Source: Oscillospiraceae bacterium
GTDB taxonomy: Bacteria > Bacillota > Clostridia > Oscillospirales > Ruminococcaceae
Direction of reading: 5' to 3'
Length of the DNA: 64,000 bases
NCBI GenBank assembly: GCA_009777635.1
Contig: WRLK01000004.1
Coordinates: 23,109-87,108 of the forward strand
Part shown: positions 35,823-45,143 of the stretch, in pieces
Numbering within the stretch: position 1 is the first letter of the stretch
How the letters are laid out: the number at the start of each line of letters is the position of its first letter
The notes under the pieces: generated by a model
What the model saw: only the letters and a program-made list of their open reading frames with translations
What the model was told of the DNA's origin: nothing
Databases searched by the model: none
Position numbers and translations under genes: made by a program

Positions 35823-37189
35823 CGCAAAAACTCCTCCGCCTGTTCTATCGCCGCCATAACGGCGCGCCCTGCCGGGCCTCCGGGTATGCTTCTTGCCTGA
35901 AGGCACGCTTCAATTGAAATCGCCTCATAGATTGTTTCGTCAAAAACATCCGATATACTCTTGTATTCTTCAATCGACAGGTCGCCCAGCGGCTTATTCC
36001 TGTCTATCGCCAAGCGGACAAGCCTGCCTGTGATTTCGTGGGCGTCTCTGAAAGCAACGCCTTTTCCGACCAGCCAGTCGGCCGCGTCGGTGGCGTTAGT
36101 ATACCCGCCGAGAGCACTTTTGTACATATTGTCTTTATGAAAGTTCATACTTTTGATCATCCCGGTGAACACGCCAAGGCATGCGTGCGCCGTATCAGCG
36201 GCGTCGAATACGGCCTCCTTGTCCTCCTGAAGGTCCTTGTTGTAAGCAAGGGGCAAGCCCTTCATCATGGTGAGAAGCGTTATCAGGCCGCCGTAAACGC
36301 GCCCTGTCTTTCCCCTTATGAGCTCAGCCATATCCGGGTTCTTTTTCTGTGGCATGATTGAGGAGCCTGTCGCGTAAGCGTCGGAGACTTCAGCAAAGCC
36401 GAAAGCGTCGCTGGACCATAAAATAATCTCCTCGCAAAAGCGGCTTAAATGCATCATGACGATTGAAAGGCATGAAACAAATTCTATACAAAAATCCCTG
36501 TCTGAAACGGCGTCAAGGCTGTTTCCGGTAATCTCTTTAAACTCTAAAGCTTCCCTTACAAATTCCCTGTCTATGGGATAAACGGTCGCCGCAAGGGCCC
36601 CGGAGCCCAGCGGCATGACGTCTGTCCTTTCGCGGCAATCGTGAAGCCTTTCAAAGTCGCGCCGAAACATCTGGAAATATGCCATAAGATGATGCGCAAG
36701 CGTTACGGGCTGTGCCTTTTGCAAATGCGTAAACCCCGGCATTATGGTGTCGGCGTGCTGTTTTGCAAGCAAAAGCAATTCTTTTAGCAAGCCAAGGATT
36801 CGCGCGTTTATCTCGTCGATCTCATCCTTTACATACATCCGCATATCGAGAGCGACTTGGTCGTTCCTGCTCCTGCCGGTATGCAGCCGCCTTCCGGCTT
36901 CGCCTATGCGTAAGGTAAGCTCGGCCTCGACAAACGAATGTATATCCTCGGCAGTGCTGTCGACCGCTAAATCCCCGCTTTCAACGTCTTTTAAAATATC
37001 CATGAGCGCTTTGACAATCGCTTTCGCGTCTTTCTCAGGTATGATACCTTGTCTGCCAAGCATCTCGGCGTGAACCATGCTGCCGGTTATGTCCTGTTTT
37101 ATGAGCCTTTGATCGAACGAAATTGACGAGTGAAAATGGCTTGCCTGTTTGTCCGTCTGTCCGGTAAAACGTCCGCCCCACAATTTCAT
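35810..37189 (-). CDS. argH: Argininosuccinate lyase
   Basis: 459 residues. It splits argininosuccinate into arginine and fumarate. Fumarase-superfamily motifs include [29 protein letters not shown] and the signature [15 protein letters not shown] 37189 overlaps the argG stop in an ATGA. It lies between gatC and gatA, so arginine synthesis and tRNA amidation are transcribed together. Confidence 0.97.
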   Translation of the reverse strand: MKLWGGRFTGQTDKQASHFHSSISFDQRLIKQDITGSMVHAEMLGRQGIIPEKDAKAIVKALMDILKDVESGDLAVDSTAEDIHSFVEAELTLRIGEAGRRLHTGRSRNDQVALDMRMYVKDEIDEINARILGLLKELLLLAKQHADTIMPGFTHLQKAQPVTLAHHLMAYFQMFRRDFERLHDCRERTDVMPLGSGALAATVYPIDREFVREALEFKEITGNSLDAVSDRDFCIEFVSCLSIVMMHLSRFCEEIILWSSDAFGFAEVSDAYATGSSIMPQKKNPDMAELIRGKTGRVYGGLITLLTMMKGLPLAYNKDLQEDKEAVFDAADTAHACLGVFTGMIKSMNFHKDNMYKSALGGYTNATDAADWLVGKGVAFRDAHEITGRLVRLAIDRNKPLGDLSIEEYKSISDVFDETIYEAISIEACLQARSIPGGPAGRAVMAAIEQAEEFLRCLS

Positions 37190-38412
37190 TTATCGCTTAA
37201 CTCCTTTTCGAGATGCTTTTTCATCAGGGCCCTCACGGTCATCGGAAGCCCCAGCAGGTTGATAAACCCTTCCGCGTCCTTGTGGTCGTAAAGGTCTCCG
37301 GTCGTGAAGCTTGAAAGCTCCTTATCGTGCAATGAATACGGCGACGCGCTTCCGGCCGGTATGATATTGCCCTTATAAAGCTTTAGGCGCACACGCCCGC
37401 AAACGACCTCCTGGGTCTTGTCGATAAAGGCCGACAACGCCTCTCTTAAAGGAGTAAACCACTCGCCTGTATAGATAAGCTCGGCAAGCTCATGTCCTAC
37501 GACGGCCTTAAACGCCTCGGTCTGCCTGTCGATGCAAAGGCTTTCCAATTCCTTGTGCGCCGCGTAAAGAATCGTTCCGCCGGGCGTTTCATATACCCCG
37601 CGGGATTTCATTCCGACGACCCTGTTTTCCACTATATCAACAACGCCGACGCCGTTTCTGCCTCCTATCTCGTTTAGCGCCTCAATCAACCTGATGGGCG
37701 GCAGAAAATCACCGTTCAGCTTCACCGGGATACCGTTTTCGAAATCCAGCTCAATATATTCCGGTTTATCGGGCGCGTCCTCAGGCGGAACGGACATTTG
37801 CAGCAAATGCCTGTAATTCGGCTCCATCGAGGGGTCCTCAAGCTCTAACCCCTCATGGCTCAGATGCCATAGGTTTTGGTCGCGGCTGTAGCTTTGCTCC
37901 TTAGCCATAGGAACCTCAAACCCGCGCTGTCTGAGATAATCCATCGCGTCCTCGCGTGATTTTATTTCCCAAATCCTCCACGGCGCGATAATCTTAAGCC
38001 ACGGAGCCAACGCCTTTATCGTCAGCTCAAAGCGTATCTGGTCGTTGCCCTTGCCGGTCGCCCCGTGGCAAATCGCACCGGCGCCCTCTAAAAGCGCGAC
38101 GTCGACAAATTTCTTTGCGATCAAAGGCCGCGCTATAGAGGTTCCGAGAAGGTATTTGCTCTCATAGACGGCGTTTGCTTTTAGCATAGGATAAACATAG
38201 CCGGTTATAAACTCTTCTCTTGCGTCTATAACGGTCACCTTATCCGCGCCAATTTTGATCGCTTTATCCTCTAGTTCTTTATAATCGGAACAATAACCCA
38301 CGTCAACGCAGCAGGCGATGATTTCACAATCCTTATAGTTTTCCCTTAGCCACGGTATGATCACCGTTGTGTCCAGCCCTCCGGAATAAGCCAATACAAT
38401 TTTATTATTCAT
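37186..38412 (-). CDS. argG: Argininosuccinate synthase
   Basis: 408 residues from ATG 38412, 16 bases after the gatC stop. The ORF-track start is 17 codons too early and overlaps gatC. It joins citrulline and aspartate with ATP. The N-type PP-loop [16 protein letters not shown] opens the protein, and [14 protein letters not shown] and [10 protein letters not shown] are further family blocks. The citrulline it uses needs carbamoyl phosphate, made by CarAB in the large operon of this window. Confidence 0.97.
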   Translation of the reverse strand: MNNKIVLAYSGGLDTTVIIPWLRENYKDCEIIACCVDVGYCSDYKELEDKAIKIGADKVTVIDAREEFITGYVYPMLKANAVYESKYLLGTSIARPLIAKKFVDVALLEGAGAICHGATGKGNDQIRFELTIKALAPWLKIIAPWRIWEIKSREDAMDYLRQRGFEVPMAKEQSYSRDQNLWHLSHEGLELEDPSMEPNYRHLLQMSVPPEDAPDKPEYIELDFENGIPVKLNGDFLPPIRLIEALNEIGGRNGVGVVDIVENRVVGMKSRGVYETPGGTILYAAHKELESLCIDRQTEAFKAVVGHELAELIYTGEWFTPLREALSAFIDKTQEVVCGRVRLKLYKGNIIPAGSASPYSLHDKELSSFTTGDLYDHKDAEGFINLLGLPMTVRALMKKHLEKELSDK

Positions 38413-38428
38413 TTCTAAAGCCACCCTT

Positions 38429-38716
38429 TCATTCGACCGTTTTAGGAGCAATGAACATTTCATCGCTTAAGTCCGGCGCGTTTTTCAAAATCAGCTCCCG
38501 GTCGAAGGAGGCGTGCACCTCATCCTCCCTAAAAGCGTTCGCGTTGTCAAACGGATGGCTGCGTTCCGGCACATTTTCCGTGTCAAGCTCCCCGAGGCGT
38601 TCCATGCCGCTAAGGATTTCCCTTAAGTCCCCTTTTAAGCGGCGTTTCTCATCATCGACAAGCGTAAGGCAGGATAAATCCTCTAAATATGCAATCAGGC
38701 CGTCGTCGATCGTCAC
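38429..38716 (-). CDS. gatC: Aspartyl/glutamyl-tRNA amidotransferase subunit C
   Basis: 95 residues from GTG 38716 with AGGGGAA upstream. It is a small helical protein that wraps around GatA and Gat[21 protein letters not shown] and the Asn/Asp-Pro-rich stretch with [10 protein letters not shown] are characteristic. The family usually sits directly before gatA. Here argG and argH are inserted between gatC and gatA. It is the first gene of the operon. Confidence 0.92.
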   Translation of the reverse strand: MTIDDGLIAYLEDLSCLTLVDDEKRRLKGDLREILSGMERLGELDTENVPERSHPFDNANAFREDEVHASFDRELILKNAPDLSDEMFIAPKTVE

Positions 38717-38764
38717 TATACATTTCCCCTTTTAGTCCAGTATTTTTATAAAAGCACTCCTTTC

Positions 38765-38793
38765 ATTTTATCATCCCCATATCGTCAAGTAAA
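38765..38793 (-). promoter_or_regulatory. Sigma-A promoter of the gatC operon
   Basis: TTTACT, 17 bp, TAAAAT with an extended -10 TG, on the minus strand. No ANTAR-like hairpin follows, unlike the gdhA, glnN and gltB1 units. Confidence 0.6.
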
Positions 38794-38813
38794 TACAAAT
38801 TTTTCAAAATGCT

Positions 38814-39359
38814 TTATGCGCTCATATCGCCGTTAGGCGGTTTCGGCAAGCTCACGTCATTAACGCCCAAAACTCCGGCCGGCCCCGACAGGCTCACTTC
38901 ACCGTCGCCTCGGGTCCAATTCACTCTAAAAGCGTTTCCGCCCATATGAACGGCCGTTTCATTATGAAGCACTTTCTGCAGCATCATCGCGGCTGTTCCT
39001 GCCACACAGGCTGCCTCCAGCGTAAACGGAATCTCACCCTCACCGCGCTGCCAAAGCCGCGCCTTTACGCTTTCCTTATCAAGAACCTCTATAAATACGA
39101 TGCTTGCGCCTTTCGGGAAAAGCACATAATTCCCAAGGGCATAGCCAAGCGACGGCACGTCAACCGCATCCACATCGTCGACAAATACGGCGCCGTGCGG
39201 CGTGCCAAAAGACATGGCCGTGACCTTGTGCCATTCGCCTTTTACGTTGAACGGCCTGTTGATGCAGCGGGTCGGGGGAGGCTCGTTTATAACCGGGACA
39301 AGGACAGGCGCCGTGATCGGCTTGCCCAATGAAACTGTTACGTTGTTGTTTGTTTTCAT
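38814..39359 (-). CDS. Half-size diaminopimelate epimerase-like protein (C-terminal lobe only)
   Basis: 181 residues. From residue 48 it follows the C-terminal lobe of DapF: MSFGTPHGAVFVDDVD aligns with the GNPH block, FPKGASIVFIEVLD with the lobe core, and LWQRGEGEIPFTLEAACVAG with the ERGxGExxACGTG catalytic loop. MGGNAFRVNW and LSGPAG follow. The N-terminal lobe with the first catalytic Cys is absent. The substrate-binding Glu of ERG is Gln, and the ACGTG loop is altered. It is probably inactive as an epimerase. It lies 30 bases after gdhA with an AAGGAGG site. A ligand-binding or regulatory role is a guess. Confidence 0.7.
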   Translation of the reverse strand: MKTNNNVTVSLGKPITAPVLVPVINEPPPTRCINRPFNVKGEWHKVTAMSFGTPHGAVFVDDVDAVDVPSLGYALGNYVLFPKGASIVFIEVLDKESVKARLWQRGEGEIPFTLEAACVAGTAAMMLQKVLHNETAVHMGGNAFRVNWTRGDGEVSLSGPAGVLGVNDVSLPKPPNGDMSA

Positions 39360-39389
39360 GTTTTTTTCCTCCTTAAATCACATAAATCG

Positions 39390-40721
39390 TTAGACAACTC
39401 CTTGCTGAAGCATCGCTTCAGCAACTTTCCGAAAGCCCGCGATATTGGCGCCCGCGACAAGATTTCCTTTCATGCCGTAGCGCTCCGCAGCCATAGAACA
39501 TTCGGTATATATATCGTGCATAATGCTCCTAAGCCTGCAATCGACTTCTTCAAACGCCCATGACATCCTTGAACTGTTTTGAGCCATTTCCAGCGCGGAA
39601 ACCGCCACTCCCCCCGCGTTTGCGGCTTTGCCGGGCGCGAAAAACACGCCGTTGTCCTGTAAATAATGCGTCGCTTCCAAATCCGTCGACATATTTGAGC
39701 CTTCGGCTACAGCCATACAGCCGTTCTTTACCAGCAGCTCGGCCCCGTTTTTTAGAAGCTCGTTTTGTGTGGCGCACGGAAGCGCAATATTGCAGGGGAC
39801 AGACCATACGAGCCCGTTTTCGACGTATTCCGCGGTTTTTTTGACCTTTAGATATTCGCTGATCCGTCCTCTTTGCACTTCTTTAATTTGCTTCACCGCA
39901 TCTAAATCTATACCGTCACCGTCGTATATATAGCCGTTCGAGTCGCTCATCGTAACGACCTTTGCGCCAAGCTTTACAGCCTTTTCAGCGGCGTAGATCG
40001 CGACGTTGCCGCTGCCGGAAATTACAACCGTCTTATCCTCGAACGTCGTATTTTTCGCGGCCAGCATATTTTCCATCATATAAACAAGCCCATAGCCCGT
40101 AGCTTCGGTGCGCACCAAAGACCCGCCGTATGTCAGGCTCTTACCGGTAAACGCCCCCTCATATTGCCCGGTCAGGCGTTTATACTGCCCGTACATAAAC
40201 CCGACCTCACGGCCCCCCACGCCGATGTCTCCGGCGGGGATATCCTGGTCGGCCCCTATATGCCGGTATAGCTCGTCGATAAAGCTCTGGCAGAACGCCA
40301 TGACTTCGCGGTCGGACTTGCCTTTTGAATCAAAATCCGACCCGCCCTTGCCGCCGCCTATTGGCAGTCCGGTTAATGAATTCTTGAAAATTTGCTCAAA
40401 AGCCAAAAATTTTATAATGCTCAAATTCACGCTCGGATGAAACCGCAGCCCGCCTTTATACGGGCCGATGGCGCTGCTGAACTGAACCCTGTAACCCCGG
40501 TTGATCCTTACTTTCCCCGAGTCGTCAACCCACGGCACCCTGAACATGACCTGTCTTTCCGGTTCGATCATGCGCTCTAATATCCCGGCCTTTTCGTACT
40601 TCGGATGTTCATCTAAAAAAGGCGTAAGCGAGGGAATTATTTCAGTCATAGCCTGATGGAATTCCGGCTCGTTCGGGTTTTTCTTTTTTGAATCATCTAA
40701 AATCCTCATTGCATAAGACAT
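39390..40721 (-). CDS. gdhA: NADP-type glutamate dehydrogenase
   Basis: 443 residues from ATG 40721, which has AAGGGAGTGG upstream. The ORF-track start lies in the leader hairpin. It reductively aminates 2-oxoglutarate with ammonia. The signatures YKGGLRFHPSVN, LPIGGGKGGSDFDSKG (substrate Lys) and PAGDIGVGGREVGFMYGQY are intact, and the Rossmann domain begins near VVISGSGNVAIYAAEKA. Transcription starts from a strong promoter and passes an ANTAR-type leader. The half-DapF gene is cotranscribed. Confidence 0.97.
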   Translation of the reverse strand: MSYAMRILDDSKKKNPNEPEFHQAMTEIIPSLTPFLDEHPKYEKAGILERMIEPERQVMFRVPWVDDSGKVRINRGYRVQFSSAIGPYKGGLRFHPSVNLSIIKFLAFEQIFKNSLTGLPIGGGKGGSDFDSKGKSDREVMAFCQSFIDELYRHIGADQDIPAGDIGVGGREVGFMYGQYKRLTGQYEGAFTGKSLTYGGSLVRTEATGYGLVYMMENMLAAKNTTFEDKTVVISGSGNVAIYAAEKAVKLGAKVVTMSDSNGYIYDGDGIDLDAVKQIKEVQRGRISEYLKVKKTAEYVENGLVWSVPCNIALPCATQNELLKNGAELLVKNGCMAVAEGSNMSTDLEATHYLQDNGVFFAPGKAANAGGVAVSALEMAQNSSRMSWAFEEVDCRLRSIMHDIYTECSMAAERYGMKGNLVAGANIAGFRKVAEAMLQQGVV

Positions 40722-40742
40722 ATTAACCACTCCCTTAAAAGG

Positions 40743-40800
40743 AACAAAGGCGTTTATCGACAACTGATAAATCAGCTGTCGATAAACGCCTTTGTTTACC
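40743..40800 (-). promoter_or_regulatory. gdhA leader: ANTAR-type hairpins embedded in a 25-bp terminator-like palindrome
   Basis: On the minus strand GGTAAAC-[AAAGGC]-GTTTATC (40781-40800, 7-bp stem, hexaloop A1/G4) begins at the presumed +1. It is followed at once by a second hairpin, CGACAGCTG-[ATTTAT]-CAGTTGTCG. Alternatively 40743-40767 pairs over about 25 bp with 40772-40796, ending in TTTGTTCCTTTT. The first fold and the long stem cannot coexist. Confidence 0.75.
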
Positions 40801-40807
40801 GGATATT

Positions 40808-40836
40808 AGTATAGCATGAAACCCGATAACTGTCAA
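40808..40836 (-). promoter_or_regulatory. Strong sigma-A promoter of gdhA
   Basis: TTGACA, 17 bp, TATACT, with an extended -10 (TGC before the box), on the minus strand. Confidence 0.85.
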
Positions 40837-40859
40837 CTATCAATTTTTATTTTTTGCCG

Positions 40860-40887
40860 CTGTTAGCTTTATGTGAACAGGCCCTAA
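40860..40887. repeat. Solo end of the palindromic element family at the dapL stop codon
   Basis: CTGTTAGCTTTATGTGAACAGGCCCT differs at only two of 26 positions from the subterminal and terminal sequence of copy C. No opposite end is seen. The TAG stop of dapL lies within the last bases of this end. Confidence 0.75.
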
Positions 40888-42065
40888 TCAAGCGCGGTTT
40901 TAAATCTCCGCATGGCTTCCGATATATTTTCACAGCTTCCAAAAGCGGTCAGCCTGAAGAACCCCTCGCCGTTTGACCCGAAGCCTGAACCGGGGGTTCC
41001 TGCGACATTCGCCCTTTCTAGAAGAAAATCGAAAAACTCCCACGAGAGCATATTATCGGGGCATTTGAGCCAGATATACGGAGAATTCCGCCCGCCTGCA
41101 AACCATATCCCAAGCTCTGTAAGTGCGTCGGCGATTATCCGCGCGTTTTCAAGGTAATATGCAATATCCCTTTTGATTTGCGACAGTCCCTCGCCTGTAA
41201 ATACGGCCTCGGCCCCGCGCTGGACGATATACGGCACACCGTTGAATTTTGTGCTTTGCCGCCTAAGCCAAAGCTTGTTAAGAGACGCGCCGCCGCGCTC
41301 AAGCTCACGCGGCACGACGGTATATCCGCATCTTGTGCCGGTAAAGCCCGCCGTCTTTGAAAGGGAACAAAATTCAACCGCACACTTTTTGGCGCCGTCT
41401 ATCTGATATATGCTCGACGGCAGTCCGCCGTCCTGAATAAACGCTTCATACGCGCCGTCAAAGAGGATTACGGCGTCGTTTTCCAAGGCATACTTCACCC
41501 ACTGCGAAAGCTGTTCTTTATTATACACGGCCCCTGTCGGATTATTGGGCGAACACAGGTATATGATATTCGCTTTTGTACCGGCGTTTGGCATCGGCAG
41601 GAAACAATTCTCCAGATTTCCGTCCATATACTCGATCCTGCGCCCCGCCATGATATTTGTATCCACATAGACAGGGTAAACCGGATCGGGAATCAAAACC
41701 GTGTTGTCCTCAGAAAAAATATCAAGGATATTGCCAAGGTCGCTTTTCGCGCCGTCGCTTATGAACACCTCGTCATCACTGAGCCGAACGCCCTTACCGG
41801 CATAATAGCCGCATACGGCCTGTCTTAAAAACAGATAGCCCTCGTAATCACCGTAGCCGTGGAAAGTATCGGCGGCTCCCATTTCCAAAACGGCTTTGCT
41901 CATAGCGGCAACAATCTTTGGCGCAAGCGGGATGGTTACATCGCCGACGCCAAGGCTTATAATTTCGTTGTTTGGGTTTTGCGCTTTATATTCCCGTATT
42001 TTTTGAGATACTTTGGCAAACAAATAGCTTTCCTTTAAATCGAAATAATTTTTATTGATATTCAT
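40884..42065 (-). CDS. dapL: LL-diaminopimelate aminotransferase
   Basis: 393 residues of the class I/II aminotransferase fold. It converts tetrahydrodipicolinate plus glutamate directly to LL-diaminopimelate. Typical blocks are YFDLKESYLFAKVSQKI, LGVGDVTIPL, CSPNNPTGA and the PLP-Lys region CSLSKTAGFTGTRCGY. ATG 42065 overlaps the hisF stop (ATGA). DapF, the next enzyme of the pathway, is fused to CarB in the same putative operon. Its stop codon is supplied by a repeat-element end. Confidence 0.95.
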   Translation of the reverse strand: MNINKNYFDLKESYLFAKVSQKIREYKAQNPNNEIISLGVGDVTIPLAPKIVAAMSKAVLEMGAADTFHGYGDYEGYLFLRQAVCGYYAGKGVRLSDDEVFISDGAKSDLGNILDIFSEDNTVLIPDPVYPVYVDTNIMAGRRIEYMDGNLENCFLPMPNAGTKANIIYLCSPNNPTGAVYNKEQLSQWVKYALENDAVILFDGAYEAFIQDGGLPSSIYQIDGAKKCAVEFCSLSKTAGFTGTRCGYTVVPRELERGGASLNKLWLRRQSTKFNGVPYIVQRGAEAVFTGEGLSQIKRDIAYYLENARIIADALTELGIWFAGGRNSPYIWLKCPDNMLSWEFFDFLLERANVAGTPGSGFGSNGEGFFRLTAFGSCENISEAMRRFKTALD

Positions 42066-42868
42066 ATAGCCGCTTCCTTTCCGCGCCCGCTGGGCGGCCG
42101 CATGCTTATGCCGTTACCTAGCAGATAATCCTTGAGCTCCCGCACCGTGTAGTTTAGACTTAACCTCGGCGAATACAGCATACTGCTGATGATTGCCGCC
42201 TGTGCCTGTGTAACGGTGAACAGCTCTTTCAAATGCTCGGGCTTTCCCGCCCCGCCCGACGCTATCAGCGGGACCGACAGGCTTTTCTCCGCCAGCTTCA
42301 TCAGCGCAAGGTCGTACCCTGACAGCGCGCCGTCGTTGTCGATACTGTTAAGGCATATTTCCCCGGCGCCCAGCTCCTGCCCGCGCCGTATCCACTCGGC
42401 CGCGTCCATGCCTGTCGCAAGCCTCGCCCCGTCGATGTACACTTCATATCCGCTGGGCATCTTTCCCGTCCGTTTTACCTGCGTTGACAGCACGACACAT
42501 TGAGAGCCGAAAGCTTTGGCCCCCTCCGATATGATTTCAGGGTTCCTCACCGCCATTGAATCGACGCTGATTTTTTCGGCTCCCGCCTTCAGCGCCTCAT
42601 ACATATCGCCGAGGCTTTTGATTCCGCCGCCGACGGTAAAGGGTATGAATACTCGGCGGGCCACCTTTTTGACCGTCTCTATGTCGATGGCGCGCTTTTC
42701 GGCGCTTGCCGTGATGTCGTAGAAAATAAGCTCGTCGATTTGGGCGTCATACATCGTTTCGGCAAGCTCTTCGGCGGGCGCGACGTCTATGTTGTCCTGA
42801 AACCCCACCGCCTTAGTCACCCTGCCGTTTACAATATCAAAGCATGCGATCAGCCGTTTTGTCAGCAT
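42062..42868 (-). CDS. hisF: HisF-like cyclase subunit with an altered active-site residue
   Basis: 268 residues, a TIM barrel of the imidazole glycerol phosphate synthase cyclase family. Asp11 (ACFDIVNGRVTK), the gate residues Arg5, Glu in DELIFYDITAS and Lys in GAEKISVDS, the phosphate site VGGGIKS and the second Asp-containing NSIDNDGALSGYD are present. However, the conserved catalytic Asp130 of the VAIDAKR strand is Gln here (VVLSTQVKR), and the usual Asn before it (VSIN) is Asp. hisH overlaps it by one base, and no other his genes are nearby. It may be a true HisF variant or a paralogue with another substrate. Confidence 0.85.
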   Translation of the reverse strand: MLTKRLIACFDIVNGRVTKAVGFQDNIDVAPAEELAETMYDAQIDELIFYDITASAEKRAIDIETVKKVARRVFIPFTVGGGIKSLGDMYEALKAGAEKISVDSMAVRNPEIISEGAKAFGSQCVVLSTQVKRTGKMPSGYEVYIDGARLATGMDAAEWIRRGQELGAGEICLNSIDNDGALSGYDLALMKLAEKSLSVPLIASGGAGKPEHLKELFTVTQAQAAIISSMLYSPRLSLNYTVRELKDYLLGNGISMRPPSGRGKEAAI

Positions 42869-43476
42869 TAAGAGCCGCCTCCTTTAAGGGCAAGGAATCC
42901 GCCAAACAGCGAAAGCCCCGCCTCCCCGCTCTTTTCGGCGTGAAACTGCGCGCCGTAGATGTTATCCCGGTTGACGGCGGCGGTAAACGCCCCGTCATAT
43001 TCAGCCTCTCCCCACAAATCCGACATGTCTTTAGGCTTCGCGTGATAGGAATTTACAAAGTAAAAGAAGTCGTCCTTTGCGTTGCAAGGGGCGTCTTTTA
43101 CAAACCGCACCTTGTTCCATCCAATCTGCGGCACCCTGACCCTTGACGCGTCGAATCTTACCACTTGACCTTTGAGCCATCCGAGGCAATCGGCGTTATC
43201 CTCCTCGCTTCTCTCAAAAAGAACCTGCAAGCCGACGCAAATGCCGAGAAACAAAGCTTTCCCGTTTAACACGGCTTCTTCAAGCACAGGTATCATATCC
43301 ATTTCACGCAGAGACTTCATCGTCGCCCCGGCGCTTCCGACGCCCGGCAGGATAATGTGCGTCGCGCCGTCTAAATCCCGCGGACAACGCGCGAAGACAG
43401 TCTCATACCCGAGGCGCCGGGCAGCGTGGCCGACGCTCGTGGCGTTACCGGCCTTGTAGTCGATTATAGCAATCAT
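42868..43476 (-). CDS. hisH: HisH-type glutamine amidotransferase subunit
   Basis: 202 residues, a class I (triad) glutaminase delivering ammonia to its HisF partner. The nucleophile lies in [12 protein letters not shown], and the His-x-Glu pair in [13 protein letters not shown]. The overlap with pyrG (ATGA) upstream and with hisF downstream (TAATG) points to strict co-translation. The pair is orphaned from a his operon but fits the glutamine-using theme of this unit. Confidence 0.92.
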   Translation of the reverse strand: MIAIIDYKAGNATSVGHAARRLGYETVFARCPRDLDGATHIILPGVGSAGATMKSLREMDMIPVLEEAVLNGKALFLGICVGLQVLFERSEEDNADCLGWLKGQVVRFDASRVRVPQIGWNKVRFVKDAPCNAKDDFFYFVNSYHAKPKDMSDLWGEAEYDGAFTAAVNRDNIYGAQFHAEKSGEAGLSLFGGFLALKGGGS

Positions 43477-45083
43477 AACGAGACCTTCCGCCGAGCTAAA
43501 GCGGCATTTAACAGTCCTGTAAACAACGGATGCGGCTTATTGGGGCGGCTTTTAAACTCAGGATGGAACTGAACGCCGACGAAAAAGCTGTGTCCCGGAA
43601 GCTCGACCGCCTCGACAAGGCCGCCGTCCGGCGATGTACCACAGATAACAAGGCCTTTTTCCGTAAGCCGTTCGCGATAATCATTGTTAAATTCAAACCG
43701 GTGGCGGTGTCTCTCGCTTATTTCGTCCACGTCATATAAACGTCTTAATAGCGAGCCTTTTGCGATTCTGCACGGGTATGCGCCAAGACGCATAGTGCCG
43801 CCGCTGCCTACCATACCAGCTTGACCGGGCATTATGTCGATTACGCGATGGGGCGAGTTTTCCTGAAACTCGCCGGAGTGGGCGCCCTCGAGACCGCAGA
43901 CATGGCGGGCAAATTCAATCACCGCTATTTGCATGCCAAGGCAAATCCCCAAAAACGGTATGTCGTTTTTCCTTGCGACACGGCATGCGGCGATTTTCCC
44001 CTCGATGCCCCTATCGCCAAAGCCTCCGGGGATAATCATACCGTCAATCCCGCTCAATACTTCGCCGGCGTTGCCGCCTGTTATGGCTTCGCTGTCAATC
44101 CAGCTTATTTTTACTTTTGAGGATGTTTCATAGCCTGCGTGGTTTAAGCTCTCCATAATGGAAAGATACGCGTCATGAAGCTTTACATATTTCCCGACGA
44201 TGGCGATGTTGACTTCCTTTTTCCTTGCTGCGATCTTTTTCGTCATTACCCGCCATTCTTTCAGATCGGGCTTCGGCGTTTTAAGCTTAAGCTCGCGGCA
44301 AACCACCTTATCAAGGCCGTTTTGATGCAGCATAAGCGGCGCTTCGTACAAACACGGAAGGGTCATGTTCTCGATGACGCAGTCAGGCTTTACGTTGCAG
44401 AAAAGCGCAATCTTATCCTTGATGCCGTCGCTTATCGGCTCGTCGGCCCGCGCAATTATGATTGTCGGCGAAATGCCCATGGACCGCAGCTCCTTTACCG
44501 AATGCTGCGTGGGCTTTGACTTATGCTCACCCGAGCATTTAAGATACGGAATCAGCGTCACATGGATAAACAGGCAATCCTTTTTGCTTTTCTCGATCGA
44601 TATCTGGCGGATAGCCTCCAAAAACGGCTGGCTCTCGATGTCGCCGGTCGTACCTCCGATCTCGGTAATCAACACGTCGGCGCCGCTGTTTTCGGCCCCC
44701 GAGTAGATAAACGCCTTGATCTCCTGCGTTACATGGGGGATCACCTGAACCGTTCCCCCGAGATAGCCGCCCGCGCGTTCGCGCTGAAGCACACTGGAGT
44801 ACACCTTACCCGACGTAAGGTTTGAGAGCTTTGTCAGGTTTTCGTCAATAAACCGCTCGTAGTGCCCTAAGTCAAGGTCTGTTTCCGCGCCGTCGTCCGT
44901 GACGAACACCTCCCCGTGCTGGAACGGGCTCATGGTGCCGGGATCGATGTTCATATACGGGTCGAGCTTCTGCGCCGCGACTTTAAGCCCCCGCTGCTTG
45001 AGAAGCCTGCCTAAGCTCGCGGCGGTGATGCCTTTGCCGAGCCCCGATACAACTCCGCCCGTCACAAAAATATATTTCGTCAT
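43473..45083 (-). CDS. pyrG: CTP synthase
   Basis: 536 residues. It aminates UTP to CTP with glutamine. The synthetase domain begins [17 protein letters not shown]. The glutaminase domain has [10 protein letters not shown] (Cys) and [11 protein letters not shown] (His, Glu). It lies 60 bases after guaA with GGGGGGAG before its ATG, the widest gap on the distal side of the operon. No separate promoter is evident. Confidence 0.97.
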   Translation of the reverse strand: MTKYIFVTGGVVSGLGKGITAASLGRLLKQRGLKVAAQKLDPYMNIDPGTMSPFQHGEVFVTDDGAETDLDLGHYERFIDENLTKLSNLTSGKVYSSVLQRERAGGYLGGTVQVIPHVTQEIKAFIYSGAENSGADVLITEIGGTTGDIESQPFLEAIRQISIEKSKKDCLFIHVTLIPYLKCSGEHKSKPTQHSVKELRSMGISPTIIIARADEPISDGIKDKIALFCNVKPDCVIENMTLPCLYEAPLMLHQNGLDKVVCRELKLKTPKPDLKEWRVMTKKIAARKKEVNIAIVGKYVKLHDAYLSIMESLNHAGYETSSKVKISWIDSEAITGGNAGEVLSGIDGMIIPGGFGDRGIEGKIAACRVARKNDIPFLGICLGMQIAVIEFARHVCGLEGAHSGEFQENSPHRVIDIMPGQAGMVGSGGTMRLGAYPCRIAKGSLLRRLYDVDEISERHRHRFEFNNDYRERLTEKGLVICGTSPDGGLVEAVELPGHSFFVGVQFHPEFKSRPNKPHPLFTGLLNAALARRKVSL

Positions 45084-45143
45084 TATCGCTCCCCCCGATT
45101 AAATATTAGACCTCTTGCGAAAAAAATTGGCGATGCAATCTCT

